Positions 29,121 through 37,232 of a stretch of DNA of 64,000 nt are shown in pieces. The position numbers and the translations under genes are program-made. Source of the stretch: Colwellia sp. Arc7-635 (GTDB lineage Bacteria; Pseudomonadota; Gammaproteobacteria; Enterobacterales; Alteromonadaceae); contig NZ_CP034660.1 of assembly GCF_003971255.1 (NCBI RefSeq), positions 4,340,001 through 4,404,000 on the forward strand, in the 5' to 3' direction. Each line of letters begins with the position of its first letter. Position 1 is the first letter of the stretch. The notes beneath the pieces were generated by a model. That model was not told the origin of the DNA. It saw only the letters and a list, made by a program, of their open reading frames with translations, and searched no databases.

Positions 29121-30599
29121 ATGATCATCTTTTTTATCTGTCTCACTATATTAATACTGGGTTACAAGTTTTATAGCCCATTTGTGGAGAAACAAGCAGG
29201 TTTAGACTCAAAAATTGACACACCGCAAAAGCGCTTTAGTGAAGGTGTTGACTATGTTCCCATTCACCCTGTACGTGCATTTTTAATACAATTTTTAAAC
29301 ATTGCTGGCGTAGGTCCTATTTTTGGTCCTATTCTTGGTGCTCTATATGGTCCAATAGCCTTAGTTTGGATCGTACTAGGTAATGTTTTTGGTGGTGCTG
29401 TGCACGACTTCTTTTCAGGTGTCATGAGCATAAAAGAAGATGGTAAAAGTTTACCTGAAATAGCAGGAAAATATTACAACGTTGTTTTCAAAGGTTTTAT
29501 GCTGATATTTACCGCTATGCTACTGTTTTTTGTTGGCGTAGTTTTTATTATGAGTCCTGCAGGTTTACTGAGTAATTTAAATTTTTTTGAAGGCACCATT
29601 TTAGCTAATAATACTTTTTGGGTATTGGCAATTTTGGCCTATTACTTTTTAGCAACGCTACTGCCTATCGATAAAATCATCACTAAATTCTATCCATTCT
29701 TTGGTTTGTTGATGATCGTAATGACAGTATCGATTGCCATTGCACTATTAATCAATGCGCCACACTTACCAGTGACAGGTGACTTTTTAGCTTACTTTGA
29801 AACCGACCACGCGCACGACTTTTTAGAGCCTAACCCTGATGGGCTACCAACTTGGCCACTCTTATTTATCACCATCACTTGTGGTGCTATTAGTGGTTTT
29901 CATTCTACTCAAGCGCCAATTATTGCCCGCTGCTTAACGAACGAAAAATATGTTCGCCCAGTATATTACGGTGCAATGGTATGTGAAGGTATTGTAGGTT
30001 GTGTATGGGCATTAGCCGGCATTGCTGCATTTCCTGAGGGCTATGAAGGTTTGAAACTATTACTTGATCAAGGTGGTCCAGGTTTAGTGGTTAACCATGT
30101 AGCCAATAGTTATCTTGGTGTATTTGGCGGTATTATGGCGATTATTGCTGTAGCAGTTTTCCCTATTACTTCTGGTGATACTGCGTTCCGTTCATTGCGT
30201 TTAACTGTGGTTGATGCTTTCAATATTCCACAGAGTTTACGTAATAGATTATTACTTGCGGTACCGATATTAACGATTGCATATTTTATGACTAAGTTGG
30301 ACTTCACCGTTATTTGGCGCTATTTCGCTTTTTCTAACATGCTACTTTCTACCAGCGTGTTATGGCTGGCAACTAAATACTTATTTGACCGAGGTACATT
30401 TCATTGGATAGCTAGTGTCCCTGCCGTAATAGCAACAGCAGTGACCCTCTCATATATCATGACAGCACAAATAGGTTTTAACTTATCGAGTGATTTCGGT
30501 AAGCCAATTGGTGTCGTTACGACTATTATTGGCTTAATAGCATTAGTGATTACGCACTTTTCTAAGCATAAAAAAGCCAATGTTGCAGGTGAGTTGTAA
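29121..30599 (+). CDS. CstA-family (carbon starvation) transporter
   Basis: A 492-residue inner-membrane protein with about 13 hydrophobic helices. The CstA signatures are present: VPIHPVRAFLIQFLNIAGVG at the N-terminus, GAVHDFFSGVMSIKEDGKSL, ISGFHSTQAPIIARCLTNEK and PITSGDTAFRSLRL. CstA/BtsT proteins import peptides or pyruvate with protons or sodium during starvation. This copy is of the shorter class (about 480-500 residues) rather than the 700-residue E. coli CstA. AAAGAGAA precedes the ATG, and a strong terminator follows. It is monocistronic. Confidence 0.9.
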   Translation: MIIFFICLTILILGYKFYSPFVEKQAGLDSKIDTPQKRFSEGVDYVPIHPVRAFLIQFLNIAGVGPIFGPILGALYGPIALVWIVLGNVFGGAVHDFFSGVMSIKEDGKSLPEIAGKYYNVVFKGFMLIFTAMLLFFVGVVFIMSPAGLLSNLNFFEGTILANNTFWVLAILAYYFLATLLPIDKIITKFYPFFGLLMIVMTVSIAIALLINAPHLPVTGDFLAYFETDHAHDFLEPNPDGLPTWPLLFITITCGAISGFHSTQAPIIARCLTNEKYVRPVYYGAMVCEGIVGCVWALAGIAAFPEGYEGLKLLLDQGGPGLVVNHVANSYLGVFGGIMAIIAVAVFPITSGDTAFRSLRLTVVDAFNIPQSLRNRLLLAVPILTIAYFMTKLDFTVIWRYFAFSNMLLSTSVLWLATKYLFDRGTFHWIASVPAVIATAVTLSYIMTAQIGFNLSSDFGKPIGVVTTIIGLIALVITHFSKHKKANVAGEL

Positions 30600-30651
30600 C
30601 GAATACTAATGACGAGTTAAATACTAATAGTACAATAACTATATAAAAATC

Positions 30652-30688
30652 CCCTGTTATTAATAACCTAATAACAGGGAATTTTTTT
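30652..30688 (+). terminator. intrinsic terminator after cstA-like gene
   Basis: A perfect 11-bp stem, CCCTGTTATTA with its complement, has a 6-nt loop and is followed by seven T residues. Confidence 0.88.
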
Positions 30689-30824
30689 CTCTAAGCGCTT
30701 TTATAAAAAATACCCTGCTGAGCATATTTGTGTCGACTCACAAGGTATTGTCTTAAATTCTAGCATTCTGGTTTTAGCACACGTGTTTAAGTGCTCTAGT
30801 TTAAATATCAAGGCTCTAAGCTCA

Positions 30825-30844
30825 GAATTCTAGGCCTAGAATTC
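30825..30844. promoter_or_regulatory. 20-bp perfect palindrome
   Basis: GAATTCTAGG followed directly by CCTAGAATTC, with no spacer. It lies in a 328-bp intergenic stretch between the CstA terminator and the end of the minus-strand membrane gene. The function is unknown. Confidence 0.5.
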
Positions 30845-30927
30845 CATCTTAAAACTCTAATGTTAATATAAAACAACAACGGTGAGGGTATCGATAAAAG
30901 AGTGGCTTAGCGAATAATGTAAGTTAA

Positions 30928-31194
30928 CTATATTACCCCAACAACTTTCAAAATAACGGCTGTGATCACGAGTAATATTGTCCCTGAATAAACCATCTTG
31001 CCTGAATATGCTGCTTTGTCCCAATTCATCGCACAATAAACCAATGAAGCGGGAAGAAATAGTATCACCAGCCAACCAAACACTTGTTCTTTATTGCCCA
31101 GAGCAACAACAGCAGTAAAAATAGAACCGATAATAAACAGCATTAACCCAATAGAGCCAGCTAACAACGTCGCTATTACAATGTTATCCATCAT
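30928..31194 (-). CDS. small three-helix membrane protein
   Basis: An 88-residue hydrophobic protein with three predicted transmembrane helices (IVIATLLAGSIGLMLFIIGS, VFGWLVILFLPASLVYCAM, SGTILLVITAVILKVVGVI). The chosen ATG at 31194 follows AGGAGT with a 9-bp gap. The longer frame to 31248 lacks a signal. It was not recognised as a named family. The gene is monocistronic, with a MITE hairpin upstream of its promoter region. Confidence 0.65.
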   Translation of the reverse strand: MMDNIVIATLLAGSIGLMLFIIGSIFTAVVALGNKEQVFGWLVILFLPASLVYCAMNWDKAAYSGKMVYSGTILLVITAVILKVVGVI

Positions 31195-31286
31195 ATTGAA
31201 GACACTCCTATGTTTAAGATAAAAAATAGAGGCTATAACGTCTTGCAAACAACGACATTAATCAGCCCCTCTTATTGAGCATATGT

Positions 31287-31330
31287 CACTTGAAGATGCA
31301 GTTTCAGCATCTTCAAGTGGCTTGGGTATA
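31287..31330. repeat. reduced MITE copy C (ends only)
   Basis: A perfect 13-bp hairpin, CACTTGAAGATGC, a 7-nt loop, and its complement, followed by the rest of the right end, TGGCTTGGGTATA. All internal sequence of the repeat family is missing and the outer part of the left end is lost. Confidence 0.8.
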
Positions 31331-31457
31331 GGTAACTTACTACGCAGCACTTATTACGGTGCTTGATATTCGCTATAAACTGAACACTGAGCATCGGACA
31401 CTTATTACGAGGCCTGATAATTAAAATCACTTTTCAGTGTTAATTTTAAGCTTCAAT

Positions 31458-31781
31458 TTAAGCTTCAATTCCCCAACCATCATTAAAGCCTTTAAATTTT
31501 GCCGCTAGCAGCTCAAATTCAGCTTCTTGTGCAACAATAGCGTCATAGCTTGGGATCATGGCTACCGTACAGTTCAAGTCCCATACATTTGGCTGTTCAT
31601 CAGGGCTTAGTGTTACAGGCATATCAGGTGCTTTTTCAGCTAAATGTTCGAGCATAGCTTTTGCTTGCGGCTCTTGTTCAAATAACTGAAAAAATACGAC
31701 GTTGTGCATTTCATCTAAGTTAATGCCTGCAGCTTGCATTTCAGCTAAAACTTGGCCTGTTTCGTCATCGGGAAAGGTCAT
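31458..31781 (-). CDS. RraB-like ribonuclease E inhibitor family protein
   Basis: A 107-residue acidic alpha/beta protein that reads as the RraB family (regulator of ribonuclease activity B). It begins FPDDETGQVLAEMQAAGINL, and its middle VVFFQLFEQEPQAKAMLEHL and end WDLNCTVAMIPSYDAI fit the fold. RraB binds RNase E and changes which mRNAs it degrades. This member is short and may be a paralogue. No clear ribosome-binding site precedes its ATG. The gene lies between two MITE copies (31287 and 31866). Confidence 0.75.
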   Translation of the reverse strand: MTFPDDETGQVLAEMQAAGINLDEMHNVVFFQLFEQEPQAKAMLEHLAEKAPDMPVTLSPDEQPNVWDLNCTVAMIPSYDAIVAQEAEFELLAAKFKGFNDGWGIEA

Positions 31782-31865
31782 ATCACATACAAATAATTAA
31801 AAACAATACGCTATTATATACCCAAAATAGCTCATTGTGCTTGTTTGCATGATAATTAAAAACGA

Positions 31866-32180
31866 TATACCCAAGCCACTTGAAGATGCAGGATTCAGCA
31901 AGTCGAGAAAGGGTTAGCGCCAAGGCATTGATTGAAGATAATGGTTGTTCCATTGTCGAAATCAATAACGCCGGATATGACCCTTTATCGGCTTGCCCGA
32001 AGGGAGCTAAGCTAGAAAACCAGCTCCGCGTTGCATACATGGATGTATGTACTTAGCTTTTGTCTGGAGCAAAAAAGCTGTGCAGCACTTGATAAGGGAA
32101 TAACCATTGTCTTCGTGCTGCGCCTTGACCTGATTTCCTAGCTTAGCTCTGAAACTCCATCTTCAAGTGGTTTGGGTATA
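31866..32180. repeat. MITE-like element, copy D
   Basis: A 315-bp member of the family with intact ends (TATACCCAAGCCACTTGAAG and the complement, ending TTTGGGTATA). Relative to copy B it lacks a net 48 bp near its left third, where the ATGGATGGTGGAGG segment should be, and keeps the entire right half. Open frames that run out of it are not genes. Confidence 0.88.
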
Positions 32181-32209
32181 TAAGTAAGGTAGGTAAAAGC
32201 TACTCGGTG

Positions 32210-32680
32210 CTACTCGCCGTTGTTCGTTAATGTACAAATATTTTGCTCGCATGCAAGTTGGCTTTGTGCGTTTATTGTCGGACAGGTAGTCATATTAATA
32301 CTTTCAGTCGCTATTTTTTTCAGTTGCGATACACCAATAATATTACTGGCGAGTTGGCAGTTAATATTTTTAAATTTAATCGTTATTACTTTACATTGCG
32401 TTAGGCTTACGCAAGTTAAATTGTTTGTTAAGGTATTTTCAAAAACTTTCATTACATTAACGTCTGTTTGCGCTAAATCATCAAGATTTACAGCCGGTGG
32501 ATAATCACTAAGATTGCGCTGTTGACGAGTTTTTTCTTCGGAGATTTGCGCTGCTTCGGCTAATTGATTTTTCAATAACGTAGTCGACTTTTCATTTTCT
32601 GACAGTAAGTAACCTAAACCAAGCAGAATAACCATAAAAGCACTTATAGTCACCAGCGTAATAATCGCCCATTTGTACAC
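32210..32680 (-). CDS. single-span membrane protein of unknown function
   Basis: A 156-residue protein with an N-terminal transmembrane helix (AIITLVTISAFMVILLGLGY) and a polar extracytoplasmic part of about 125 residues containing six cysteines (CVSLTQCKV, NCQL, TCPTI, ACEQNIC), likely disulfide-bonded. The GTG start overlaps the stop of the lipoprotein gene upstream (TAGTG), so it is translationally coupled to it. No family was recognised. It probably works with that lipoprotein at the cell envelope. Confidence 0.7.
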   Translation of the reverse strand: MYKWAIITLVTISAFMVILLGLGYLLSENEKSTTLLKNQLAEAAQISEEKTRQQRNLSDYPPAVNLDDLAQTDVNVMKVFENTLTNNLTCVSLTQCKVITIKFKNINCQLASNIIGVSQLKKIATESINMTTCPTINAQSQLACEQNICTLTNNGE

Positions 32681-33273
32681 TAGGCTGACTCACGTTTAGC
32701 GTTAGTGTCGATACCTATTGTTTTATCTCGTGGGTAATGACGCAACATACTATTGACAGCATGGCTGATTTTTTCTTGCATCTCACGACTGTTATCGTCT
32801 TCTTTGAACTTCAGCGGATAAACACTGCGCCATACTGAACTTTCATTTTTAGGATTAATAATATCAAGGATCAAGCTACCTGAACGCAGCTCTTTTAGTA
32901 ACTCAGCACGAGAAGCTTGCCCGGCTCTAAAACAATAAGAACAATATTTTACTTGTTGATTATATTTATCTAAATCAGCACTACGGTTGCTCAGCAGATG
33001 ATAAGTAATAATAATATCCGCTTTTTGAAAGGTTTTATAATTAAAGCCATTACTCTCAAAACCTTGCTCAATAGCTAATTCAATAGTGTTACGTGTCGTA
33101 TCACTGAGGTTTTGTGAATCACCAAAGCTGGAGTTGCGACCATAAGTGCTATAACTTTCAACTGATGAAAAATCAAAGCCGTCACGAAAAGACGTCGTCG
33201 CTTCAAGGAATGATGAACAGGCAGCAAGACTGATGATGAAAGCCAAGCAGCTAAGTAATCTAGTATTTATCAT
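32680..33273 (-). CDS. DUF4136-like lipoprotein
   Basis: A 197-residue lipoprotein. The signal peptide ends in a lipobox (IISLAAC, Cys19). The mature part resembles DUF4136: FDFSSVESYSTYGRN near the N-terminus, ADIIITYHLLSNRS in the middle and GSLILDIINPKNESSVWRS near 140. Members are envelope lipoproteins of unknown role. It is coupled to the gene at 32210 and lies about 100 bp downstream of nosL on the same strand. It could be read through from the nos operon, but no functional link is known. Confidence 0.78.
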   Translation of the reverse strand: MINTRLLSCLAFIISLAACSSFLEATTSFRDGFDFSSVESYSTYGRNSSFGDSQNLSDTTRNTIELAIEQGFESNGFNYKTFQKADIIITYHLLSNRSADLDKYNQQVKYCSYCFRAGQASRAELLKELRSGSLILDIINPKNESSVWRSVYPLKFKEDDNSREMQEKISHAVNSMLRHYPRDKTIGIDTNAKRESA

Positions 33274-33380
33274 GAAGACTGCAAATAAGAAATATTGCCC
33301 TTAGATTACCTAGCTGTGTTTAAATTACAACTTTTCCTCAGTATATAATGCCTTAAAATGGATTATTTCCAATACAGAAT

Positions 33381-33881
33381 TTATTGTAATGACTGATAAT
33401 TGACCGTATCAAAGTCGATAACGCTACCGCCAAACTCTGTCGCAAAGGCATCCGCATCAGTTTTAGCTGAAAAGCTCGCTAGTGTTTTACCCATAGCACC
33501 CATTTTACTTGAACCAACTACGTACCATGCTTGGCGAGCATCAATAAAGTAACCATCGTTTGGCGCATCCCACGGAGCTTTGCTCATGTCATGCACTAAA
33601 ATAGTAGTGACGTTACGTTTATTTTCTGGATCGAGATAAAAGCTAAACATATCACGTGTTGAACAGAATTTTTTCACCTGATCGCCATCTGCTTGCGTAA
33701 TACCTTTGCGAAATAGCTCCGCTTTTGGTCCTGAAAAATTACTGATTAACATGCCACATAAATGGCATTCATCAGCGCTTTCAATTGCCACCGCTTGATG
33801 GATAATTTGTTGTTGCTCTGATTGCTCTGAACAACCAACGATAGCGAAAAAGATAAGCGAAAATAAAATTTTACGGAACAT
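33381..33881 (-). CDS. nosL: NosL copper chaperone lipoprotein
   Basis: A 166-residue outer-membrane lipoprotein that delivers Cu(I) for assembly of the CuZ centre of nitrous oxide reductase. It has a lipobox signal (FSLIFFAIVGC) and the metal-binding stretch CHLCGMLISNFSGPKAEL. The start at 33881 follows AAAGG and gives a clean signal peptide. The longer frame to 33950 would run into nosY. It is last in the nosRZDFYL order. Confidence 0.93.
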   Translation of the reverse strand: MFRKILFSLIFFAIVGCSEQSEQQQIIHQAVAIESADECHLCGMLISNFSGPKAELFRKGITQADGDQVKKFCSTRDMFSFYLDPENKRNVTTILVHDMSKAPWDAPNDGYFIDARQAWYVVGSSKMGAMGKTLASFSAKTDADAFATEFGGSVIDFDTVNYQSLQ

Positions 33882-33892
33882 GTTGAATACCT

Positions 33893-34711
33893 TTAAAGTT
33901 TTTTGTTTTTGAAAATAATAGAGGCGATAGTTAGTGGGGCAATAACCCAAGCTAACAGAATAGCGAATAACTGTGTCTGCGATAAGTTTGCATTAATGGC
34001 AACAGCCAGTGCGCCATTAACGTCGGCACTATCTAAACCAGCAAGGTTAACTAAACGGAAAATATCAGCCGGATTTAACATCATTAACTGCGTTAATGCG
34101 CCTTGGCTTAAGCTAGCATCAGTACCAACTAACAAGGCCAGTAAAGCAAGGTCGAAAACTAGCGCAAAGAAAAACCATGTGATCAACGCCACACCCGCCG
34201 CTTTTGATTTTTCACTCGCCACTAGGCTGATCATATAAGCAATAGCGGTGAAACTTAAGCCCAGTAACGTGGCGCTAATAATGAAATAAGCAAAGGTTTC
34301 AAGAATAGCGAAATCACCGTATTGGATAAATAAAAGTAAAGCTGATGCGCCAAAACCCAGTAACGTTGCCAAGGCAATAATGCCGCCCTGACCGAAAAAC
34401 TTGCCGAGTAATAATTGATTCTTACTCAAGGGATAAGTCAGTAACAATAGTAAAGTGCCCCCTTCTTGCTCACCCACAAAACTGTCATAACTTAACAGTA
34501 AAGCAATTAGCGGGATCAAAAATACCGCTAAACTCGCTAAGCTGGCAATGGTGGTAGATAACGAAGTAATACCGACTGTCCCTGAGGCGGCAGCGCCGAA
34601 ATAAGTTAATCCTACCGACAACACGGCAAAAATTAGCGTTATTGATAATAACCAACGGTTACGCAAACCATCATGAAATTCTTTATTGGCAACGGTAATA
34701 ATTTCTCTCAT
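33893..34711 (-). CDS. nosY: NosY ABC permease
   Basis: A 272-residue inner-membrane permease with six predicted helices. Conserved stretches are NKEFHDGLRNRWLLSIT at the start and DSFVGEQEGGTLLLLLTYPL near residue 75, the usual ABC-2/NosY pattern. Together with NosF and NosD it forms the transporter complex that matures the copper-sulfide centre of NosZ. Its start overlaps the stop of nosF by one base. Confidence 0.93.
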   Translation of the reverse strand: MREIITVANKEFHDGLRNRWLLSITLIFAVLSVGLTYFGAAASGTVGITSLSTTIASLASLAVFLIPLIALLLSYDSFVGEQEGGTLLLLLTYPLSKNQLLLGKFFGQGGIIALATLLGFGASALLLFIQYGDFAILETFAYFIISATLLGLSFTAIAYMISLVASEKSKAAGVALITWFFFALVFDLALLALLVGTDASLSQGALTQLMMLNPADIFRLVNLAGLDSADVNGALAVAINANLSQTQLFAILLAWVIAPLTIASIIFKNKKL

Positions 34712-35661
34712 TACACACCTACCTTTTTACTTGAAGTTTTATTATTATTTTCAGATTTAACTTTCATCTGTTCTGCTTTCGCTAAGTAATGTTGATAAAC
34801 CTGCTCTAAATTGGCTGATTCAACGCTAATATCATGTAAGTTTTCATCAGCAAGTAAGTGGCGTAAAACCTTAACTTTGTCCTGCTCTGGTACTTGTAAG
34901 TTACCTAATGCGTCCAAATAGGGTTGCAATAAAGTATCGTCGGCTAGCGCTGTGCTTACACCTTGTGGTTTAATTTTAGTGGGTAAGTTAGCTTGTTCTC
35001 TAAGCTCGGCAATGGTGCCAAGAGCGAGTGTGTTACCACCTGAAATGATCATTGCGCGGTCAATATGCTGTTCAACTCCGGGTAGTACATGCGAGCATAA
35101 AATAACACTCGTGCCTTGCGTTTTTAGCTGATCAACACTGAGATAAAAGTCTGCTGTTGCGCTAGGATCAAGCCCTACGGTCGGTTCATCAAGCAATAAT
35201 AACTTCGGCTCACCAATAAAAGCTTGTGCTAAACCTAAGCGTTGGCGCATACCCTTAGAATACGTTTTTACTGGTCGCATCATCGCATGGGCAATACCGA
35301 CTTGTTCTAATAGCGCTTTAGCATGTGCTTTTGACTGACCTTTTAAGCGTGCGAAATAGGTGATAACTTCTAAACCCGTCAATTGCTCATAAAACATAAC
35401 ATTTTCAGGTAAATAACCCATTTTTGCCCGCATATGCCATGCTGACTTATCGTCAGGCTTCACGCCCATAACCGAAACATTGCCGGCATCAGCAGAGATA
35501 ATGCCCAAAATAAGCTTCATCATGGTGGTTTTACCTGCGCCATTATGACCAAATAGACCAAGCACTTCACCTTGTGCAAGTTGCAAGTTAATGGCGGATA
35601 AAACCTGTAAATTTTTATAATGCTTACTGACATTTTCAAGAGAAACTAAAGGTGTTTTCAT
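34711..35661 (-). CDS. nosF: NosF ABC ATPase
   Basis: A 316-residue ATPase subunit of the NosDFY complex. It has Walker A (GHNGAGKTTMMKL, residues 36-48), signature YSKGMRQRLGLAQAF, Walker B KLLLLDEPTVGLDP and a switch His in ILCSHV. The C-terminal 30 residues are a charged extension (EQMKVKSENNNKTSSKK). It overlaps nosD by four bases (ATGA type) and nosY by one, so the three are translationally coupled. Confidence 0.95.
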   Translation of the reverse strand: MKTPLVSLENVSKHYKNLQVLSAINLQLAQGEVLGLFGHNGAGKTTMMKLILGIISADAGNVSVMGVKPDDKSAWHMRAKMGYLPENVMFYEQLTGLEVITYFARLKGQSKAHAKALLEQVGIAHAMMRPVKTYSKGMRQRLGLAQAFIGEPKLLLLDEPTVGLDPSATADFYLSVDQLKTQGTSVILCSHVLPGVEQHIDRAMIISGGNTLALGTIAELREQANLPTKIKPQGVSTALADDTLLQPYLDALGNLQVPEQDKVKVLRHLLADENLHDISVESANLEQVYQHYLAKAEQMKVKSENNNKTSSKKVGV

Positions 35662-37019
35662 TGTGCTTGCTCGACCTTATTCACTTTAACTGCGGAATAT
35701 TCATCGCTTGTTTTCAGCGATGAAGCAATATGACCTACCATTTTGGCTGTTGATGATGATTGCATCAGTGGAAAACTATCTTTAACGCCTGGTGGCTTTA
35801 ACACCGGAAATTCTTTTTGTATCCAGCGCAAAATGAGTACTACGGGACTGTCCATGATCATTTTCATTTCAGGGTATTGCCAAACCAGTTGGTCGATACC
35901 GTCGTTAGGTTCGAAAATAACATCACCAATACTATCGCCGTTCATATCCCAGCCTAAATAGTTACTCCAATAGTTACCTCTGCCTTCAAAGCTCCATTCT
36001 TGTTTTTTATTGGAAACATATTTCACTTGTACCGGATTATTGATAAAGCTATTGCCATACACTTTGACATTTTCAGAACCTGCCGTTAAATGAATACCGA
36101 TTTCTGCTGTGTCGATTCGATTGTTTTTGATGGTGTTGTAGCCAGAGTTATAAACGAACAGACCTTTACCGTCTCGACCGAGCACCTTATTTTCCGGCTT
36201 GGTCCAAACATCTTTAATGTAGTTATCTTCAAAAGTAGACTCGGTAATAAAATTGAGTAAAAAACCATAATCTTCTGAATCGGTTGTTTTATTACCAGTA
36301 ATGGTTAATCGACGTGAACTCATTAACGCAAAACCTGCGCGAGTACGATAAGCCGTGTTGTTCGTAACAACATTGTCGTACGAATACATATAATGAATAC
36401 CATAGCGTAAGTCGTGCATGGTATTACCTTCGATAATATTATTTTTACTGGCAATCACATAAATGCCATCGCGCACTTCGCTGGTTTCATTATTGATAAT
36501 ATGCGCATTTTCGATACTCGATAATTGAATACCATTACCGCGGTCAGAAGAACGAATACTTAAATTACCTTTGACGATATTATTAATCACTTTGGCGTGC
36601 TTAATTTTATGTAGCCAAATGCCGAAACCATCACCGGTGAGTTTATTATTTTTTATCTGAATATTTTCAGCTTTCGTTGACGAATAAATACCTGCATTTT
36701 CTTCAGTTAAGTCATGTCCCCAATTGATGATATTCAGGTTTTCAACACTAATATTTGAATTTTTCAGCAGCAGAACATTGCCTTGACCATTACCGTCGAT
36801 AATAACGTCTTTCGTTCCTATCAAAGTCAGTTGATGGTTAATAACAAAATTACCAATATAACGCCCTGCAGTTAATTGCAAGATATCGCCATCGACACTA
36901 GCGTCTAATTTTTGCTGTAGGTTGTCTTCGGGAGAAACCCAAATAGTGCTAGCGATAACACCGAACGAAAACGGTAGAAAAAGCATCGCTATCAGGAGTT
37001 TTTTAAATGATGGCATCAT
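35658..37019 (-). CDS. nosD: NosD periplasmic copper-processing protein
   Basis: A 453-residue secreted right-handed beta-helix protein that passes copper from NosL to NosZ within the NosDFY complex. A signal peptide (LLIAMLFLPFSFGVIAS) is followed by many parallel beta-helix repeats rich in NNxI turns (about residues 70-330), for example NAHIINNETSEVRDGIYV. The frame runs 25 codons further upstream through a 12-bp tandem repeat. The ATG at 37019 is preferred because it gives a normal signal peptide, although its ribosome-binding site is weak (GAGAG). Confidence 0.92.
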   Translation of the reverse strand: MMPSFKKLLIAMLFLPFSFGVIASTIWVSPEDNLQQKLDASVDGDILQLTAGRYIGNFVINHQLTLIGTKDVIIDGNGQGNVLLLKNSNISVENLNIINWGHDLTEENAGIYSSTKAENIQIKNNKLTGDGFGIWLHKIKHAKVINNIVKGNLSIRSSDRGNGIQLSSIENAHIINNETSEVRDGIYVIASKNNIIEGNTMHDLRYGIHYMYSYDNVVTNNTAYRTRAGFALMSSRRLTITGNKTTDSEDYGFLLNFITESTFEDNYIKDVWTKPENKVLGRDGKGLFVYNSGYNTIKNNRIDTAEIGIHLTAGSENVKVYGNSFINNPVQVKYVSNKKQEWSFEGRGNYWSNYLGWDMNGDSIGDVIFEPNDGIDQLVWQYPEMKMIMDSPVVLILRWIQKEFPVLKPPGVKDSFPLMQSSSTAKMVGHIASSLKTSDEYSAVKVNKVEQAQ

Positions 37020-37091
37020 CCATTTCACTCTCAACTTCCCTCTCAATTTCACTATCCATTTCACTCCCAATGGCACTGTCAATTTTACTAT
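37020..37091. repeat. degenerate 12-bp tandem repeats upstream of nosD
   Basis: On the minus strand, about six 12-bp units follow one another, for example ATTGGGAGTGAA, ATGGATAGTGAA and ATTGAGAGGGAA. They directly abut the nosD start and would be translated in frame as a basic Val/Lys/Trp repeat if an upstream start were used. Confidence 0.65.
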
Positions 37092-37120
37092 CAAAAGCTT
37101 GACCTTTTAAAATTGAAAAT

Positions 37121-37148
37121 GCGGTAATAACAAAATTGCTATTACCGC
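37121..37148 (-). terminator. hairpin between nosZ and nosD
   Basis: GCGGTAATA and TATTACCGC form a perfect 9-bp stem with a 10-nt loop. On the minus strand it is followed by ATTTTCAATTTT. It may partly terminate transcription or protect the nosZ message 3' end within the operon. Confidence 0.5.
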
Positions 37149-37232
37149 TGATTTACGCTGATTAAGTTAAGCGCCTTAGTAATAACACTAAGACGAGATA
37201 ACTTCAGTTAGAAATAGCTTAAAGTTTAAAAA

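Noticed and set aside
31783-32040. 85-codon minus-strand frame over repeat copy D
   Set aside because: It lies almost wholly in the MITE-like element and its flank, with no domain or ribosome-binding site.
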